Assembly: GCA_029211065.1 (NCBI GenBank) | Contig: JARGFK010000017.1 | Location: 1-56,949, forward strand | Direction of reading: 5' to 3' | Length of the DNA stretch: 56,949 nt | Source: Desulfobacterales bacterium | GTDB taxonomy: Bacteria; Desulfobacterota; Desulfobacteria; Desulfobacterales; JARGFK01 | Shown here: positions 17,185-29,312 of the stretch, piece after piece | Layout: every line of letters begins with the position of its first letter | Numbering within the stretch: position 1 is the stretch's first letter | The notes under the pieces: model-generated | Seen by the model: the letters and a program-made list of their open reading frames with translations, nothing else | Told to the model about the DNA's origin: nothing | Databases searched by the model: none | Translations under genes and position numbers: made by a program

Positions 17185-17826
17185 ATGACGACACTATATA
17201 TCACCCGCCACGGCGAAACCTTATGGAACACGGAACGCCGAATGCAGGGCCACAAAGACTCGGAACTCTCTGAATTGGGCCTGCAGCAGGCCCGATGGCT
17301 GCAAGAAAGGCTTACAGTCATTCCTTTAGATGCCGTCTACAGCAGTCCCTGTCTGCGAGCGGTGCGAACGGCTGAAATCGTCTGTAACAGCCGCGAAATT
17401 GAAATAGCCCGAGAACAGGGACTTATCGAAATCGGTCTGGGGGTCTGGGAAGGGAGAAATATCGACGCAGTAGCGCGCTTATACCCCCAACAGAGTGCGG
17501 ATTTCTGGAATGCGCCCACCCGCTTCCAGCCCACAGAAGGCGGCGAAACTTTCAGGCAGGTACAAAACAGGGTGGTTCAAGCAGTTGAAGAGATCGTCCA
17601 AAAACACCCCATTCAAAATGTGCTGCTGGTATCGCATGCCGTAGTGCTGAAAACCCTGATGGCCTTTATAGAACAGATTCTCCTTGATGAATACTGGCAA
17701 CGACCCTTTCTCACCCAGGCATCGCTCAGTGTGGTTAAAGCCTGCAACGGCTCATTCCGTATCGTACTGGCCAACGACACTTCGCACCATGATTTCATCC
17801 GCAACCGCAATGTTAACACCTGGTGA
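17185..17826 (+). CDS. Histidine phosphatase family protein (phosphoglycerate-mutase-like)
   Basis: A 213-residue branch-1 histidine phosphatase. The phosphorylated His lies in the RHGET motif at residues 8-12. The substrate-pocket Arg in SSPCLRAVRTAEI and the second catalytic His in VLLVSHAVVLKTLM (about 150-163) are present. The IEIGLGVWEGRN segment is that of cobalamin/alpha-ribazole phosphatase (CobC) and GpmB-like proteins. It acts in the cytoplasm as a phosphomonoesterase; the substrate cannot be chosen between alpha-ribazole phosphate and small sugar phosphates. It is transcribed alone and convergent with the methyltransferase gene. The start at 17185 lacks a strong ribosome site but fits the family N-terminus. 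Confidence 0.87.
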   Translation: MTTLYITRHGETLWNTERRMQGHKDSELSELGLQQARWLQERLTVIPLDAVYSSPCLRAVRTAEIVCNSREIEIAREQGLIEIGLGVWEGRNIDAVARLYPQQSADFWNAPTRFQPTEGGETFRQVQNRVVQAVEEIVQKHPIQNVLLVSHAVVLKTLMAFIEQILLDEYWQRPFLTQASLSVVKACNGSFRIVLANDTSHHDFIRNRNVNTW

Positions 17827-17868
17827 AACTCCGACCAAACGCATATTGAAATTCGGAACGCCCGGCTG

Positions 17869-18882
17869 CTAAGGAACGATTCCTGAAATCAGTCCGGAAT
17901 CATTAGGAGAATCAAAGGGAATGCGCTTTATTTCTTTTAGCCCGGCTTCGGCCAGCATGTCCATAATTTCTTTTTCCGAATAGGCCTGCCCGTCATCGGT
18001 TCCCAGCAGCATATTCAGGGAAAACAGCGCCGGAAAAAGCGGACCGTTCATTTCATTGTTTAAAATGAAATCATGCACGATCAGCATGCCGCCGGGTTCC
18101 AGCACCACCGCTGCCTTTTGAATGATCTGCCGGCATGTCTGCGGCCCCTCCCCGTGAAGAATATGCGACAGCCAGGCTGCGTCGTAGGATCCTTTGATGC
18201 GTTCTTGCGCCACATAATCGCCGTCCATGAATTGAATCCGGTCCGCTAAACTGAATTTTGCGATGGTCTTTTCGGCAAACGGCCGCGTGGTGGCAAGATC
18301 ATAGACTGTGGCTTTAAGCCCGGGGTTGGCCTGACAATAATGGATGCTGTAAGTTCCCGGCCCGCCCCCCAGATCAAGCAAATGCCTTCGGCCGGAAAGT
18401 TCTATGGTTTTTACGATGCCCGGAGCCACACTCATCGCCATGTTGAACATTCCCATCAAAAAGGCCTCCCGCCATTCCGCATCGCTGAAAGAAGCACGCG
18501 TCCTTACCGCCCGGCCGGTCAAAACCGCCTTGTCCAGTTGAAACCAGGACTCCACCAAATGGTAATGGTGCATAATGATAAAGCCGATATAACGGGGCGA
18601 CTGTTTCGAAAGAAATGCCGCGCTGGCAGGAGTGTTGGCATAAGCCCCCCCTTTTTTCTCCAGCAGGCCCATGGCGGTCAGGGCGTTCAGCAGCATGACC
18701 AGCGCCCGTTTGTCCGCCGATAGTTTTTCGGATAAGGCTTCGGCGCTTTTTGGTTCATCCCCCATCGCCGTAAACACGTCCAGTTTCACGCCGGCATGCA
18801 GGGTGCACGTCCGCCAGTAGCTCCCGGATATCTCCAGCAGTTTTCCCGGATTCATTTCCTGAACAGTCATTTTTTCCACCAT
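17869..18882 (-). CDS. SAM-dependent methyltransferase, O-methyltransferase/dimerisation type
   Basis: A 337-residue class I methyltransferase with an N-terminal winged-helix dimerisation domain (about 10-90) like plant and polyketide O-methyltransferases and hydroxyneurosporene methyltransferase. The SAM-binding motif LLDLGGGPGTYSIHY lies near 170-184, motif II VYDLATT near 195, and MLIVHDFILNN near 267. AWLSHILHGEG carries a His at the place of the catalytic base of O-methyltransferases. An ATG at 18870 (MTVQEM) is an alternative start, with GGTGG upstream. No pathway genes surround it, so the methylated product is unknown. Confidence 0.82.
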   Translation of the reverse strand: MVEKMTVQEMNPGKLLEISGSYWRTCTLHAGVKLDVFTAMGDEPKSAEALSEKLSADKRALVMLLNALTAMGLLEKKGGAYANTPASAAFLSKQSPRYIGFIIMHHYHLVESWFQLDKAVLTGRAVRTRASFSDAEWREAFLMGMFNMAMSVAPGIVKTIELSGRRHLLDLGGGPGTYSIHYCQANPGLKATVYDLATTRPFAEKTIAKFSLADRIQFMDGDYVAQERIKGSYDAAWLSHILHGEGPQTCRQIIQKAAVVLEPGGMLIVHDFILNNEMNGPLFPALFSLNMLLGTDDGQAYSEKEIMDMLAEAGLKEIKRIPFDSPNDSGLISGIVP

Positions 18883-18989
18883 TAAATACTTTGAATTATT
18901 ATCAAATTAAAATATGGGCCGGAATATAGACCTCTTATCTGTTACAATAAGTCCCCAAAAACCACAACAATAATTTGGCAAATTTATCC

Positions 18990-19016
18990 TTTACACAAAA
19001 TTAAAAATGGTATACT
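18990..19016 (+). promoter_or_regulatory. Promoter of the pyruvate:ferredoxin oxidoreductase gene
   Basis: TTTACA (18990-18995) and, after 15 bases, an extended -10 of TGG-TATACT (19008-19016). The extended TGn element compensates for the short spacer. It lies about 100 bases before the nifJ start. Confidence 0.55.
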
Positions 19017-19047
19017 GGTAAGACCTTTTGCAGGACAATAGATTTTT

Positions 19048-19065
19048 TGTCACCGTTATGTGACA
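19048..19065. promoter_or_regulatory. Operator-like palindrome downstream of the nifJ promoter
   Basis: TGTCAC-CGTTAT-GTGACA is a perfect 6+6 inverted repeat with a six-base spacer, about 32 bases past the -10 element and 52 bases before the gene. The geometry (half-sites 12 bases apart centre to centre) fits CRP/FNR- or Rex-sized dimeric regulators. The half-site is not the classical one of either, so the factor is unnamed. Confidence 0.5.
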
Positions 19066-19075
19066 CGGTTATTAA

Positions 19076-22654
<3,579 letters not shown>

Positions 22655-22681
22655 TACTGAACCCGCTTTTTTGTCCTTGAC

Positions 22682-22716
22682 AAAAGGCCGCCTGCAAGAG
22701 CAGGCGGCCTTTTGTA
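22682..22716 (+). terminator. Strong intrinsic terminator after nifJ
   Basis: A perfect 14-base stem: AAAAGGCCGCCTGC (22682-22695) and its complement at 22700-22713, around the loop AAGA, with a T-rich 3' side. It isolates nifJ from ridA. Confidence 0.9.
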
Positions 22717-22748
22717 TTTATCAAATACCGACTAACCGTAAAATTTTG

Positions 22749-22777
22749 TTGACGAGATATGTTTTGTTACATATCCA
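22749..22777 (+). promoter_or_regulatory. Promoter with embedded palindrome upstream of ridA
   Basis: TTGACG (22749-22754) and TATCCA (22772-22777) are 17 bases apart. Between and overlapping them lies the perfect palindrome GATATGT-TTTGTT-ACATATC (22756-22775). A repressor bound there would block polymerase. The regulator is not identifiable. Confidence 0.5.
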
Positions 22778-22871
22778 TGATTTGAATTGTGACGCTGGTG
22801 TTAAATCCCGCGATATAAAGATCAAAAGGGGTTATCTGTTTCAATGACGATTTAAAAAAAGGAGATTTTTT

Positions 22872-23276
22872 ATGCTTCCCGCAGCAAAAAGCATTGTAAA
22901 GACCGAAAAAGCCCCCGGCGCCATCGGGCCGTATTCCCAGGCGGTCCGGGCCGGTTCCATTGTCTTTGTCTCCGGACAACTGGCATTATTGCCGGAAACC
23001 GGAAAACTGGTTGATCACGATATCCAGGCCGAAACCCGACAGGCCGTCACCAACCTGAAAAACATCCTCATCGCAGCGGGAAGTTCTCTGGATCATGTGG
23101 TCAAGACGACGTTGTTTATCAGAAAGATGGATGATTTTTCCAAAATCAATGAGGTTTACGGAGAATTTTTCCTGTCCGATCCTCCGGCCCGTTCCTGTGT
23201 CGAGGTTTCTTGTCTTCCCAAAAATGCCAATATCGAGATCGAAGCAATCGCTCTTTTAATCTCACAAACGGATTAA
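22872..23276 (+). CDS. ridA: RidA-family (YjgF/UK114) imine/enamine deaminase
   Basis: A 134-residue RidA protein that forms a trimer in the cytoplasm and hydrolyses reactive 2-aminoacrylate-type enamines formed by PLP enzymes. The family blocks GAIGPYSQAV, FVSGQLAL, the T-x-x-x-N-L-K-N-I-L segment, the catalytic Arg in DPPARSCVEVSCLP and the C-terminal IEIEAIALL are all present. AAAGGAG lies upstream of the ATG. It has its own promoter, with an operator-like palindrome, after the nifJ terminator. The MBL-fold gene follows 47 bases later and may be cotranscribed. Confidence 0.93.
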   Translation: MLPAAKSIVKTEKAPGAIGPYSQAVRAGSIVFVSGQLALLPETGKLVDHDIQAETRQAVTNLKNILIAAGSSLDHVVKTTLFIRKMDDFSKINEVYGEFFLSDPPARSCVEVSCLPKNANIEIEAIALLISQTD

Positions 23277-23323
23277 ATGAAAATTTTTATCAAGCTATCA
23301 AGAAAAACGCTGAGGAGGAAACC

Positions 23324-24070
23324 ATGACTTCCCAAGAGATCGAGTTCACCGTGGCCTATGACGATGTCCCCATAGACCCCCTTGTAGAAACTTCGCACGG
23401 CTTCTCGTGCCTGATTGAGGGAATGGACAAGACCATCCTCTTCGATACCGGTGGTGATGGCCATCTGCTTCTTGACAATCTTCGGAAACTGAACAAGGAC
23501 CCTAATCATATCGATATCCTGGTTCTGTCCCACCAGCATTGGGACCACAGCGGCGGCTTGTTTACCGTGCTGCGTTCCATAGGACCCGTCGCAGTGTACA
23601 TGACGAAGGCCTTTCCAGACTCTCTCGCTTCTCACGCGGAAAGGCTCGGCGCGGATGTCACAATTGTCGACGGTCCGATCGAGATCATTCCCGGTATCCA
23701 CTCGACGGGACAGATGGGAGGCGACGAACTTGCCAGGGGACGGCGGGAGCAGTCACTCGTATTGGATACCGCCGACGGCACTGTTGTGCTGACCGGCTGC
23801 GCGCATCCCGGAATCGTAAATATCGTTAACCGGGCAAGAGATCTCCGCTCGGGAAATATCGCCTACGCGCTGGGCGGGTTTCACCTAAAAGATACGGACG
23901 ATCCCGCGGTGAAAAATGTCATCGGTGAGTTAAAGGCGCTGGGCATCAAGAAAATGGGTGCCTCCCATTGCACCGGAACGCGTCAGATCGAGATGTTCCG
24001 AGACGTTTGGGACATGGACTTCATCCCGTTCGGCTGCGGGGCGACGCTTCGGCTGCCGCTCCGGCAATGA
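23324..24070 (+). CDS. MBL-fold metallo-hydrolase
   Basis: A 248-residue metallo-beta-lactamase-fold protein of the group annotated as 7,8-dihydropterin-6-methyl-4-(ribofuranosyl)aminobenzene-5'-phosphate synthase-like. The metal motif reads LSHQHWDHSGG, followed by a further metal ligand in LTGCAHPGIVNI and a C-terminal GASHCTGTRQ. The His in the usual HxHxDH is replaced at its first place by HQHWDH, as is common in this subgroup. The ATG at 23324 has GAGGAGG just upstream; an in-frame start at 23210 inside ridA is not supported. It is probably cotranscribed with ridA. The substrate is unknown. Confidence 0.82.
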   Translation: MTSQEIEFTVAYDDVPIDPLVETSHGFSCLIEGMDKTILFDTGGDGHLLLDNLRKLNKDPNHIDILVLSHQHWDHSGGLFTVLRSIGPVAVYMTKAFPDSLASHAERLGADVTIVDGPIEIIPGIHSTGQMGGDELARGRREQSLVLDTADGTVVLTGCAHPGIVNIVNRARDLRSGNIAYALGGFHLKDTDDPAVKNVIGELKALGIKKMGASHCTGTRQIEMFRDVWDMDFIPFGCGATLRLPLRQ

Positions 24071-24372
24071 GAATCCGATCTCGGCATCGACGGCCGCAGC
24101 GAAACGACTATATCGCATCCTTGAAAAACAGAAGTGTGAAACTATATATTCTGCCCCTTACAGTTTTTCTTGAACGTCTCGTATCTTAAAGAGTAGAGGG
24201 GAAACAAGCGCCACAGGCCCCTACCAGTCAGTCAGACATATATCAGGTTTTCCGATGGACTGATACTTTGAGAGTTTGAAGTGCTATCTGAAAATATAAT
24301 TTTAAACACCTGCCGGATTCATCCAAATAGCCTGAAAGCCTTTGCTGGGGAATAGCATAAAATGAGTTGACA
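24071..24372. other. Intergenic stretch before the defence-like island
   Basis: No gene is convincing here. A short inverted repeat TATCAG (24241-24246) / CTGATA (24260-24265) lies in the middle. The sequence becomes more AT-rich towards the ATPase gene. Confidence 0.5.
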
Positions 24373-24412
24373 GGTAAACAATTTCACTTTAATCTGTTTA
24401 CCGAGGTAAACA
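24373..24412 (+). promoter_or_regulatory. Triple GGTAAACA motif with palindrome over the ribosome site
   Basis: GGTAAACA occurs at 24373-24380, inverted at 24395-24402 (TGTTTACC), and again at 24405-24412. The last two form a perfect palindrome with a GA spacer that includes the GAGG ribosome site of the ATPase gene, whose ATG follows at 24415. It could be an operator bound by a regulator or a hairpin that hides the ribosome site. Confidence 0.6.
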
Positions 24413-24414
24413 AA

Positions 24415-25728
24415 ATGAAAAAAGATGCCTTGCTCACCATCATCGCTGAATGGCTGGAAGAGTGGGAGATGCCGTCGCTGATTCCACGGAATCAGCCGGT
24501 TATAGAGCCCGCCGACATCAAACGCATTTTAGCCATCGTAGGGCCCAGACGGGCGGGCAAAACATACTTTATGTACCAGCTTATTCAGTCCCTGCTAAGG
24601 AACAGCCGGCATTCGAAAGAAGACATCCTTTTTCTGGATTTCGAAGATTATCGGCTGGGCGAATTGACCGGGAATGCCATGGACACAATTTTCACGGCCT
24701 TTCATCAGGTTGCGGGACGATATCCTCTTTTTCTTTTCTTTGATGAAATCCAGAATCTTCCAGACTGGAGCCGTGTGCTTCGTACGCTTCACAATCGGGG
24801 GCAATTCAAGATCATCGTTTCGGGCAGCAATTCGGAGTTGCTTGGCAGTGAAATCGCAACCGAACTCCGCGGACGTTATGAAGATATTCTTATGCTTCCC
24901 TTTTCTTTTCAGGAACATCTTCGCTTCCGGGATATTGTCCCTACCCCGGCTTCGCTTCGCACGGCGGCCCGCGGCAGCATGCTGGCTGCTTTTGATGACT
25001 ATGTAAAACACGGCGGATTCCCGGAAGTTGCCATGGCCGGCAGCGAGATGGAACGACGGAAACTCCTCCAGAGTTATTTTAAAACGGTCTTCTACAAAGA
25101 TATACTTGAACGGTACAATATTAAAGCGCGGTATGTTCTTGATGCACTGATGAACGACATGCTGGAAAATTACGCAGGGCTATTTTCCATCAGCCGATTC
25201 GAAAAGCAAATGAAAAGCAATAATCTCGCCGGCAGCAAACGCACGATTGCCAATTATTTTCATTACCTCACCGAAGCGTTTTTCGTCATTGCCCACGAAA
25301 AATTTTCCTTTTCGCCACGGAAAAGGAGCATGAATCCGAAAAAGGCGTATCTGACCGATACCGGTTTTGCCGCCATGGGGCGTCCCTTTACAGAAAATCG
25401 GGGGAGAATTATTGAAAATATGATTGCCATTGATTTGTTCCGTCGCGGAATGGAAACCTACTACTTCAAAAATAGAAACGAATGCGACTTTATTATCAAG
25501 CAGGGCCGCAAGCCCACGCAGGCAATACAGGTCTGCTGGGAGCTCACCAGTCGGAATGAGAAACGCGAGATCGCCGGTCTCGTGGAGGCCTGCACTTTCC
25601 TGGGGCTGACTTCCGGCACCATACTGACATATGCTCAAGACGAGGCGCTTGAGAAAGACGGATTAAAGATATCCGTTCGGCCGGTATGGGAATGGCTGCT
25701 GGAAGCCGACATGAATAAAATCAATTAA
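24415..25728 (+). CDS. AAA-type ATPase with C-terminal DUF4143 domain
   Basis: A 437-residue ATPase of the large prokaryotic AAA_14/DUF4143 family. Walker A is GPRRAGKT at 43-50, Walker B is LFLFFDEIQNL near 105-115, and the sensor-like IVSGSNSELL follows. The C-terminal DUF4143 domain has PKKAYLTDTGFAAMG and YYFKNRNECDFII, the latter resembling a nuclease-fold ExD/ExK core (NECDFIIK). The molecular job of the family is unclear; toxin- or defence-related roles have been suggested by context. The ATG is preferred over a TTG sixteen codons upstream because GAGG sits before it. It ends 31 bases before the Mod gene, suggesting it belongs to the same island. Confidence 0.85.
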   Translation: MKKDALLTIIAEWLEEWEMPSLIPRNQPVIEPADIKRILAIVGPRRAGKTYFMYQLIQSLLRNSRHSKEDILFLDFEDYRLGELTGNAMDTIFTAFHQVAGRYPLFLFFDEIQNLPDWSRVLRTLHNRGQFKIIVSGSNSELLGSEIATELRGRYEDILMLPFSFQEHLRFRDIVPTPASLRTAARGSMLAAFDDYVKHGGFPEVAMAGSEMERRKLLQSYFKTVFYKDILERYNIKARYVLDALMNDMLENYAGLFSISRFEKQMKSNNLAGSKRTIANYFHYLTEAFFVIAHEKFSFSPRKRSMNPKKAYLTDTGFAAMGRPFTENRGRIIENMIAIDLFRRGMETYYFKNRNECDFIIKQGRKPTQAIQVCWELTSRNEKREIAGLVEACTFLGLTSGTILTYAQDEALEKDGLKISVRPVWEWLLEADMNKIN

Positions 25729-25759
25729 TCCGCAATAGGTAAATGGGGATCAAGTAGAC

Positions 25760-28700
25760 ATGAATTCTTTTGAAAAGCTTAAGGCAAAGCTCTCCGAGCT
25801 GTTCCAGCTTGACCAGGCCGACCTGGACTTCGGCATTTACCGGGTCATGAATGCGCGGCGGGACGAGGTCAACCGGTTTTTGGAAAGTGACCTTCTGCCC
25901 CAGGTCCGAAAAGCGTTCAAGCAATATCAGTCAGCCGATAAGGCAACGCTCAAGCAGGAACTGGATAAAGCCATTGAAGGCGCGCGTGCACTGGGTATCG
26001 AACCGGAAAATGTTCCAAAGGTAAAGGAACTCCAGGCTGAATATGAATCGTCCGCTGTTGATATTGCGGCTCTGGAGAACGAGGTCTACGACCACCTCTT
26101 CAGTTTCTTCAGCCGCTACTACGACGGGGGCGACTTTATTTCGCTGCGCCGTTACAAAAAAGGAGTTTACGCCATTCCTTACGAGGGCGAAGAGGTCAAG
26201 CTTCACTGGACCAACCACGACCAGTACTACATCAAAACATCTGAATACTTCCGGGATTATGCCTTTAAAACCCCAAGCGGGCATTGCGTGCACTTTAAGA
26301 TAATTGAAGCCGATACGGAGAAGGATAATATTAAGGCGGCCAACGGCAACGACCGGCGTTTCCTTTTGCATGGCGACAAGCCGGCAGCCGAGGAAAACGG
26401 CGAACTTATCATCCGCTTCGAGTACCGCCCGGATGATGAAAAACGCAGACAGGACGCCATCAACGCCAAAACCTCCGGACGCATCTTCGCAGACCTGAAC
26501 GATAAGAAACGCTTGGATTGGAAGGAACGCCTGGATGTTATGTGGAAACGGGTCGACGGCAAGGAAACCGACAAGACCATTCTTGACAAACACCTGTTCG
26601 ACTATACCCGGCGAAACACCTTTGATTATTTCATCCACAAGGACTTGGGCGCCTTCCTTCGGCGGGAGCTTGATTTTTACATTAAAAACGAGGTTATGCG
26701 GCTGGACGACATCGAGGAAGAGACCGCACCGCGCGTGGAACAGTATCTTTTAAAGATAAAGGTCATCCGCCAGATTGCCCATAAAATCATCGCCTTTCTG
26801 GCGCAGATCGAGGATTTTCAGAAAAAGCTCTGGCTCAAGAAAAAATTTGTGATTGAAACCAACTACTGCGTGACCCTCGATCGGGTGCCGGAGAAACTTT
26901 ACCCTGAAATTACCGCCAATGAGGCTCAAAGAGAGGAATGGGTTCGCCTCTTTGCTATTGATGAGATCAAAACCAAAAGCGGTCAGCTTAAGATCAATGA
27001 GAAGACGACAGTTGTGTACTCGGAACCGCTGACGGTGGAGTTCCTGAAGGCAAATCCATTTCTGGTAATAGATACGGAGTTCTTTAATACGGATTTCAAG
27101 GAAAAGCTGCTTGCAAGTTTTGATGATGTAGAGGATCAGTGCGATGGTGTGTTAGTGCGAGGGGAGAACTTTCAATCACTTAACATGATGCAAAATATGT
27201 ATCGAGGGCAAGTAAAATGCGTTTACATTGATCCACCATATAACACGAGTGCCTCAGAGATTATTTATAAAAATGATTTTAAACATTCATCTTGGTTGGC
27301 ATTTATTACCGGCCGGCTTCTGGCAACGGAAAGTCTAATGTGTGGAGAAAGCATTCTCTGTATAACCATCGATGATTTTGAATTTTCTAAGCTTTTCACT
27401 TTCATGGAAGGCCGGTATTCAAGAGATAGGCTCCTTGGTGTTGCAGCCATCAAGAACAATCCTTCTGGCAGAGCTACGCCTAAGGGATTCTCCATTGCAC
27501 ATGAATACGCCATATTTTTGTCAAAAGGGGAGCAATCGGCTGTTGGCAGGCTTTCACATACAGAAGAACAGGTTAGTAGGTACAAATACGAAGATCAAAA
27601 GGGACGATATGAATGGGTTAATCTTAGGAAGCATGGTGGAGCAAATGCCAACCGTTCAGCAAGACCGAAGCTGTTCTACCCAATTTTTGTATCTGAAGAG
27701 GTTTTACGCTTTCCAAAAGCTGATTGGGATGTGAAATCTAAATCATGGATTCTATTTGAGAAACCAAACAAAGATGAACAAGTTGTTTGGCCAATAGATG
27801 CCAAAGGCGGAGAGAAAACATGGAAATTAGGAATTGATACTGCAAAAGCTTCACTTGATGAATTAAGCGTGAGGAGAGACCAACAAGGTCAATTAGGTGT
27901 ATACCGAAAAGCGAGAATAAGAACAGAAGGAACATTGCCAAGAACTCTCTGGGACAAAAAAGAGTATTCGGCTACTGAATACGGGACTAATCTACTTACA
28001 AATATACTTGGGTCATCTCAGGTTTTTTCATTTCCTAAATCACTATACGCGGTTAAAGACTGTCTGCTTGTCGCTGGCGCGGATCCTGGTGCTGTAGTTC
28101 TTGATTATTTCGCCGGTTCCGGTACGACTGGCCATGCCGTTATCGACTTGAACCGTGAAGATGAAGGTGGTCGCAAGTACATCCTCGTTGAAATGGGAGA
28201 GCACTTCGATACAGCCTTGAAACCTCGTATTCTGAAGGTCGTCTACTCAAAGGGTTGGAAAAACGGCAAGCCTGTTTCACGCGATGGCGTAAGCCACATG
28301 TTTAAATACATCCGTCTGGAATCCTACGAAGACGCATTAACTAATATCGAACTTCAACGTAACGATCACCAGCAACTGCTCCTCAATAAAGCTGATGGCT
28401 TTCGGGAATCTTATATGTTGAAATACATGCTCGATGTAGAATCCCGGGGCAGCCAGACCTTGCTCAACATAGATAACTTCGACGATCCGTGGAACTACCA
28501 ACTGCTCGTGGGCGCGGGATCGGTGGGTGAGACAAAACCCGTAAATGTGGACCTGGTCGAAACATTTAACTGGCTTCTGGGTCTGAAGGCAACACGCATC
28601 GAAAGGATCAACAGTTTCCAGTTGGTCAAAGGCGAAAACCCGGCGGGTGAAAAGGTCCTTGTCATCTGGCGCAAGATTCGGGACCTTGACGAGAGGGATC

Positions 28701-28933
28701 CCGCAAAGATTGCTGCTGCACGGCAGAATGCCAACATTGAGCTTGAGGCCTTTTTCAAAAAGCAGCAATACAACAGGCTCGATTCCGAATTTGACATCAT
28801 TTATGTCAATGGCGACAACAACCTCATGAACGTGCCGCTCGATCCGGATAAAAAAGGCTTGGAGCCGCGCTATAAGGTGCGGCTGATAGAAGAGGAATTC
28901 AAGCAGCTTATGTTCGATGTTAAGGATATATAA
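25760..28933 (+). CDS. mod: Type III-like adenine-specific DNA methyltransferase (Mod)
   Basis: A 1057-residue DNA N6-adenine methyltransferase of beta class: the catalytic DPPY (491-494) precedes the SAM-binding FAGSGTT (784-790), with about 290 residues between that should hold the target-recognition domain. Typical type III Mod proteins are about 600-700 residues. Here an extra N-terminal region of about 400 residues is rich in charged helices. The recognition segment (roughly 27080-28080) is much more AT-rich than the flanks, pointing to exchange of specificity. Together with the Res-type protein downstream it should form a two-subunit restriction-modification system. Start: ATG 31 bases after the ATPase gene, with weak ribosome site GGGG. 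Confidence 0.88.
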   Translation: MNSFEKLKAKLSELFQLDQADLDFGIYRVMNARRDEVNRFLESDLLPQVRKAFKQYQSADKATLKQELDKAIEGARALGIEPENVPKVKELQAEYESSAVDIAALENEVYDHLFSFFSRYYDGGDFISLRRYKKGVYAIPYEGEEVKLHWTNHDQYYIKTSEYFRDYAFKTPSGHCVHFKIIEADTEKDNIKAANGNDRRFLLHGDKPAAEENGELIIRFEYRPDDEKRRQDAINAKTSGRIFADLNDKKRLDWKERLDVMWKRVDGKETDKTILDKHLFDYTRRNTFDYFIHKDLGAFLRRELDFYIKNEVMRLDDIEEETAPRVEQYLLKIKVIRQIAHKIIAFLAQIEDFQKKLWLKKKFVIETNYCVTLDRVPEKLYPEITANEAQREEWVRLFAIDEIKTKSGQLKINEKTTVVYSEPLTVEFLKANPFLVIDTEFFNTDFKEKLLASFDDVEDQCDGVLVRGENFQSLNMMQNMYRGQVKCVYIDPPYNTSASEIIYKNDFKHSSWLAFITGRLLATESLMCGESILCITIDDFEFSKLFTFMEGRYSRDRLLGVAAIKNNPSGRATPKGFSIAHEYAIFLSKGEQSAVGRLSHTEEQVSRYKYEDQKGRYEWVNLRKHGGANANRSARPKLFYPIFVSEEVLRFPKADWDVKSKSWILFEKPNKDEQVVWPIDAKGGEKTWKLGIDTAKASLDELSVRRDQQGQLGVYRKARIRTEGTLPRTLWDKKEYSATEYGTNLLTNILGSSQVFSFPKSLYAVKDCLLVAGADPGAVVLDYFAGSGTTGHAVIDLNREDEGGRKYILVEMGEHFDTALKPRILKVVYSKGWKNGKPVSRDGVSHMFKYIRLESYEDALTNIELQRNDHQQLLLNKADGFRESYMLKYMLDVESRGSQTLLNIDNFDDPWNYQLLVGAGSVGETKPVNVDLVETFNWLLGLKATRIERINSFQLVKGENPAGEKVLVIWRKIRDLDERDPAKIAAARQNANIELEAFFKKQQYNRLDSEFDIIYVNGDNNLMNVPLDPDKKGLEPRYKVRLIEEEFKQLMFDVKDI

Positions 28934-28954
28934 TAAAATTTATGGAGGTAAAAT

Positions 28955-29263
28955 ATGAGCATCGCCGGTGATACCAAAGAAAAAGTGAAGCGGGAAGTTG
29001 CCGCCGTATTATCCGGTTTCTCCGAAGTGCGGCGGGTGGTTATTTTCGGCTCATTCGTGACCTCCGAGCATCCGCATGATCTAGACATCGCCGTGTTTCA
29101 GGACTCGGACGAGGGCTATTACCCTCTCGCCAGAAAGTATCGCCGAACCCTTCGGAATATCGCACGGATCATTCCTCTGGATGTCATACCTGTCCGACCG
29201 AACCCCGATCCGGGGCCTTTTATGAAAGAAATTGAAAAAGGCGAGGTGATTTATGAAGGATGA
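28955..29263 (+). CDS. MNT-type nucleotidyltransferase-domain protein
   Basis: A 102-residue minimal nucleotidyltransferase of polymerase-beta fold. The active-site pattern FGSFVTSEHPHDLDIAVF supplies the GS motif and both aspartates (DLD), so it is probably active. Such proteins usually pair with a HEPN-domain partner in MNT-HEPN toxin-antitoxin modules, where the MNT enzyme adenylylates the toxin. No HEPN gene follows here; instead a 19-codon micro-ORF overlaps its end and leads into Res. GGAGG precedes the ATG, 21 bases after mod. Its place between mod and res is unusual. Confidence 0.82.
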   Translation: MSIAGDTKEKVKREVAAVLSGFSEVRRVVIFGSFVTSEHPHDLDIAVFQDSDEGYYPLARKYRRTLRNIARIIPLDVIPVRPNPDPGPFMKEIEKGEVIYEG

Positions 29264-29312
29264 AACACGAAGGGATTTTGTCCATAGCATCATAGAGTCC
29301 GGGAAGGTGTAA
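29253..29312 (+). CDS. 19-residue micro-ORF bridging MNT and Res
   Basis: An ATG at 29253 lies within the last codons of the MNT gene and is preceded by GGCGAGGTG. It opens a 19-residue frame (begins MKDETRRDFV) whose TAA overlaps the first ATG of res (TAATG). The start resembles the beginning of small helical HEPN-type proteins, so it may be what remains of the usual MNT partner. Alternatively it is a device that couples translation of MNT to res. No direct evidence of a stable product. Confidence 0.35.
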   Translation: MKDETRRDFVHSIIESGKV

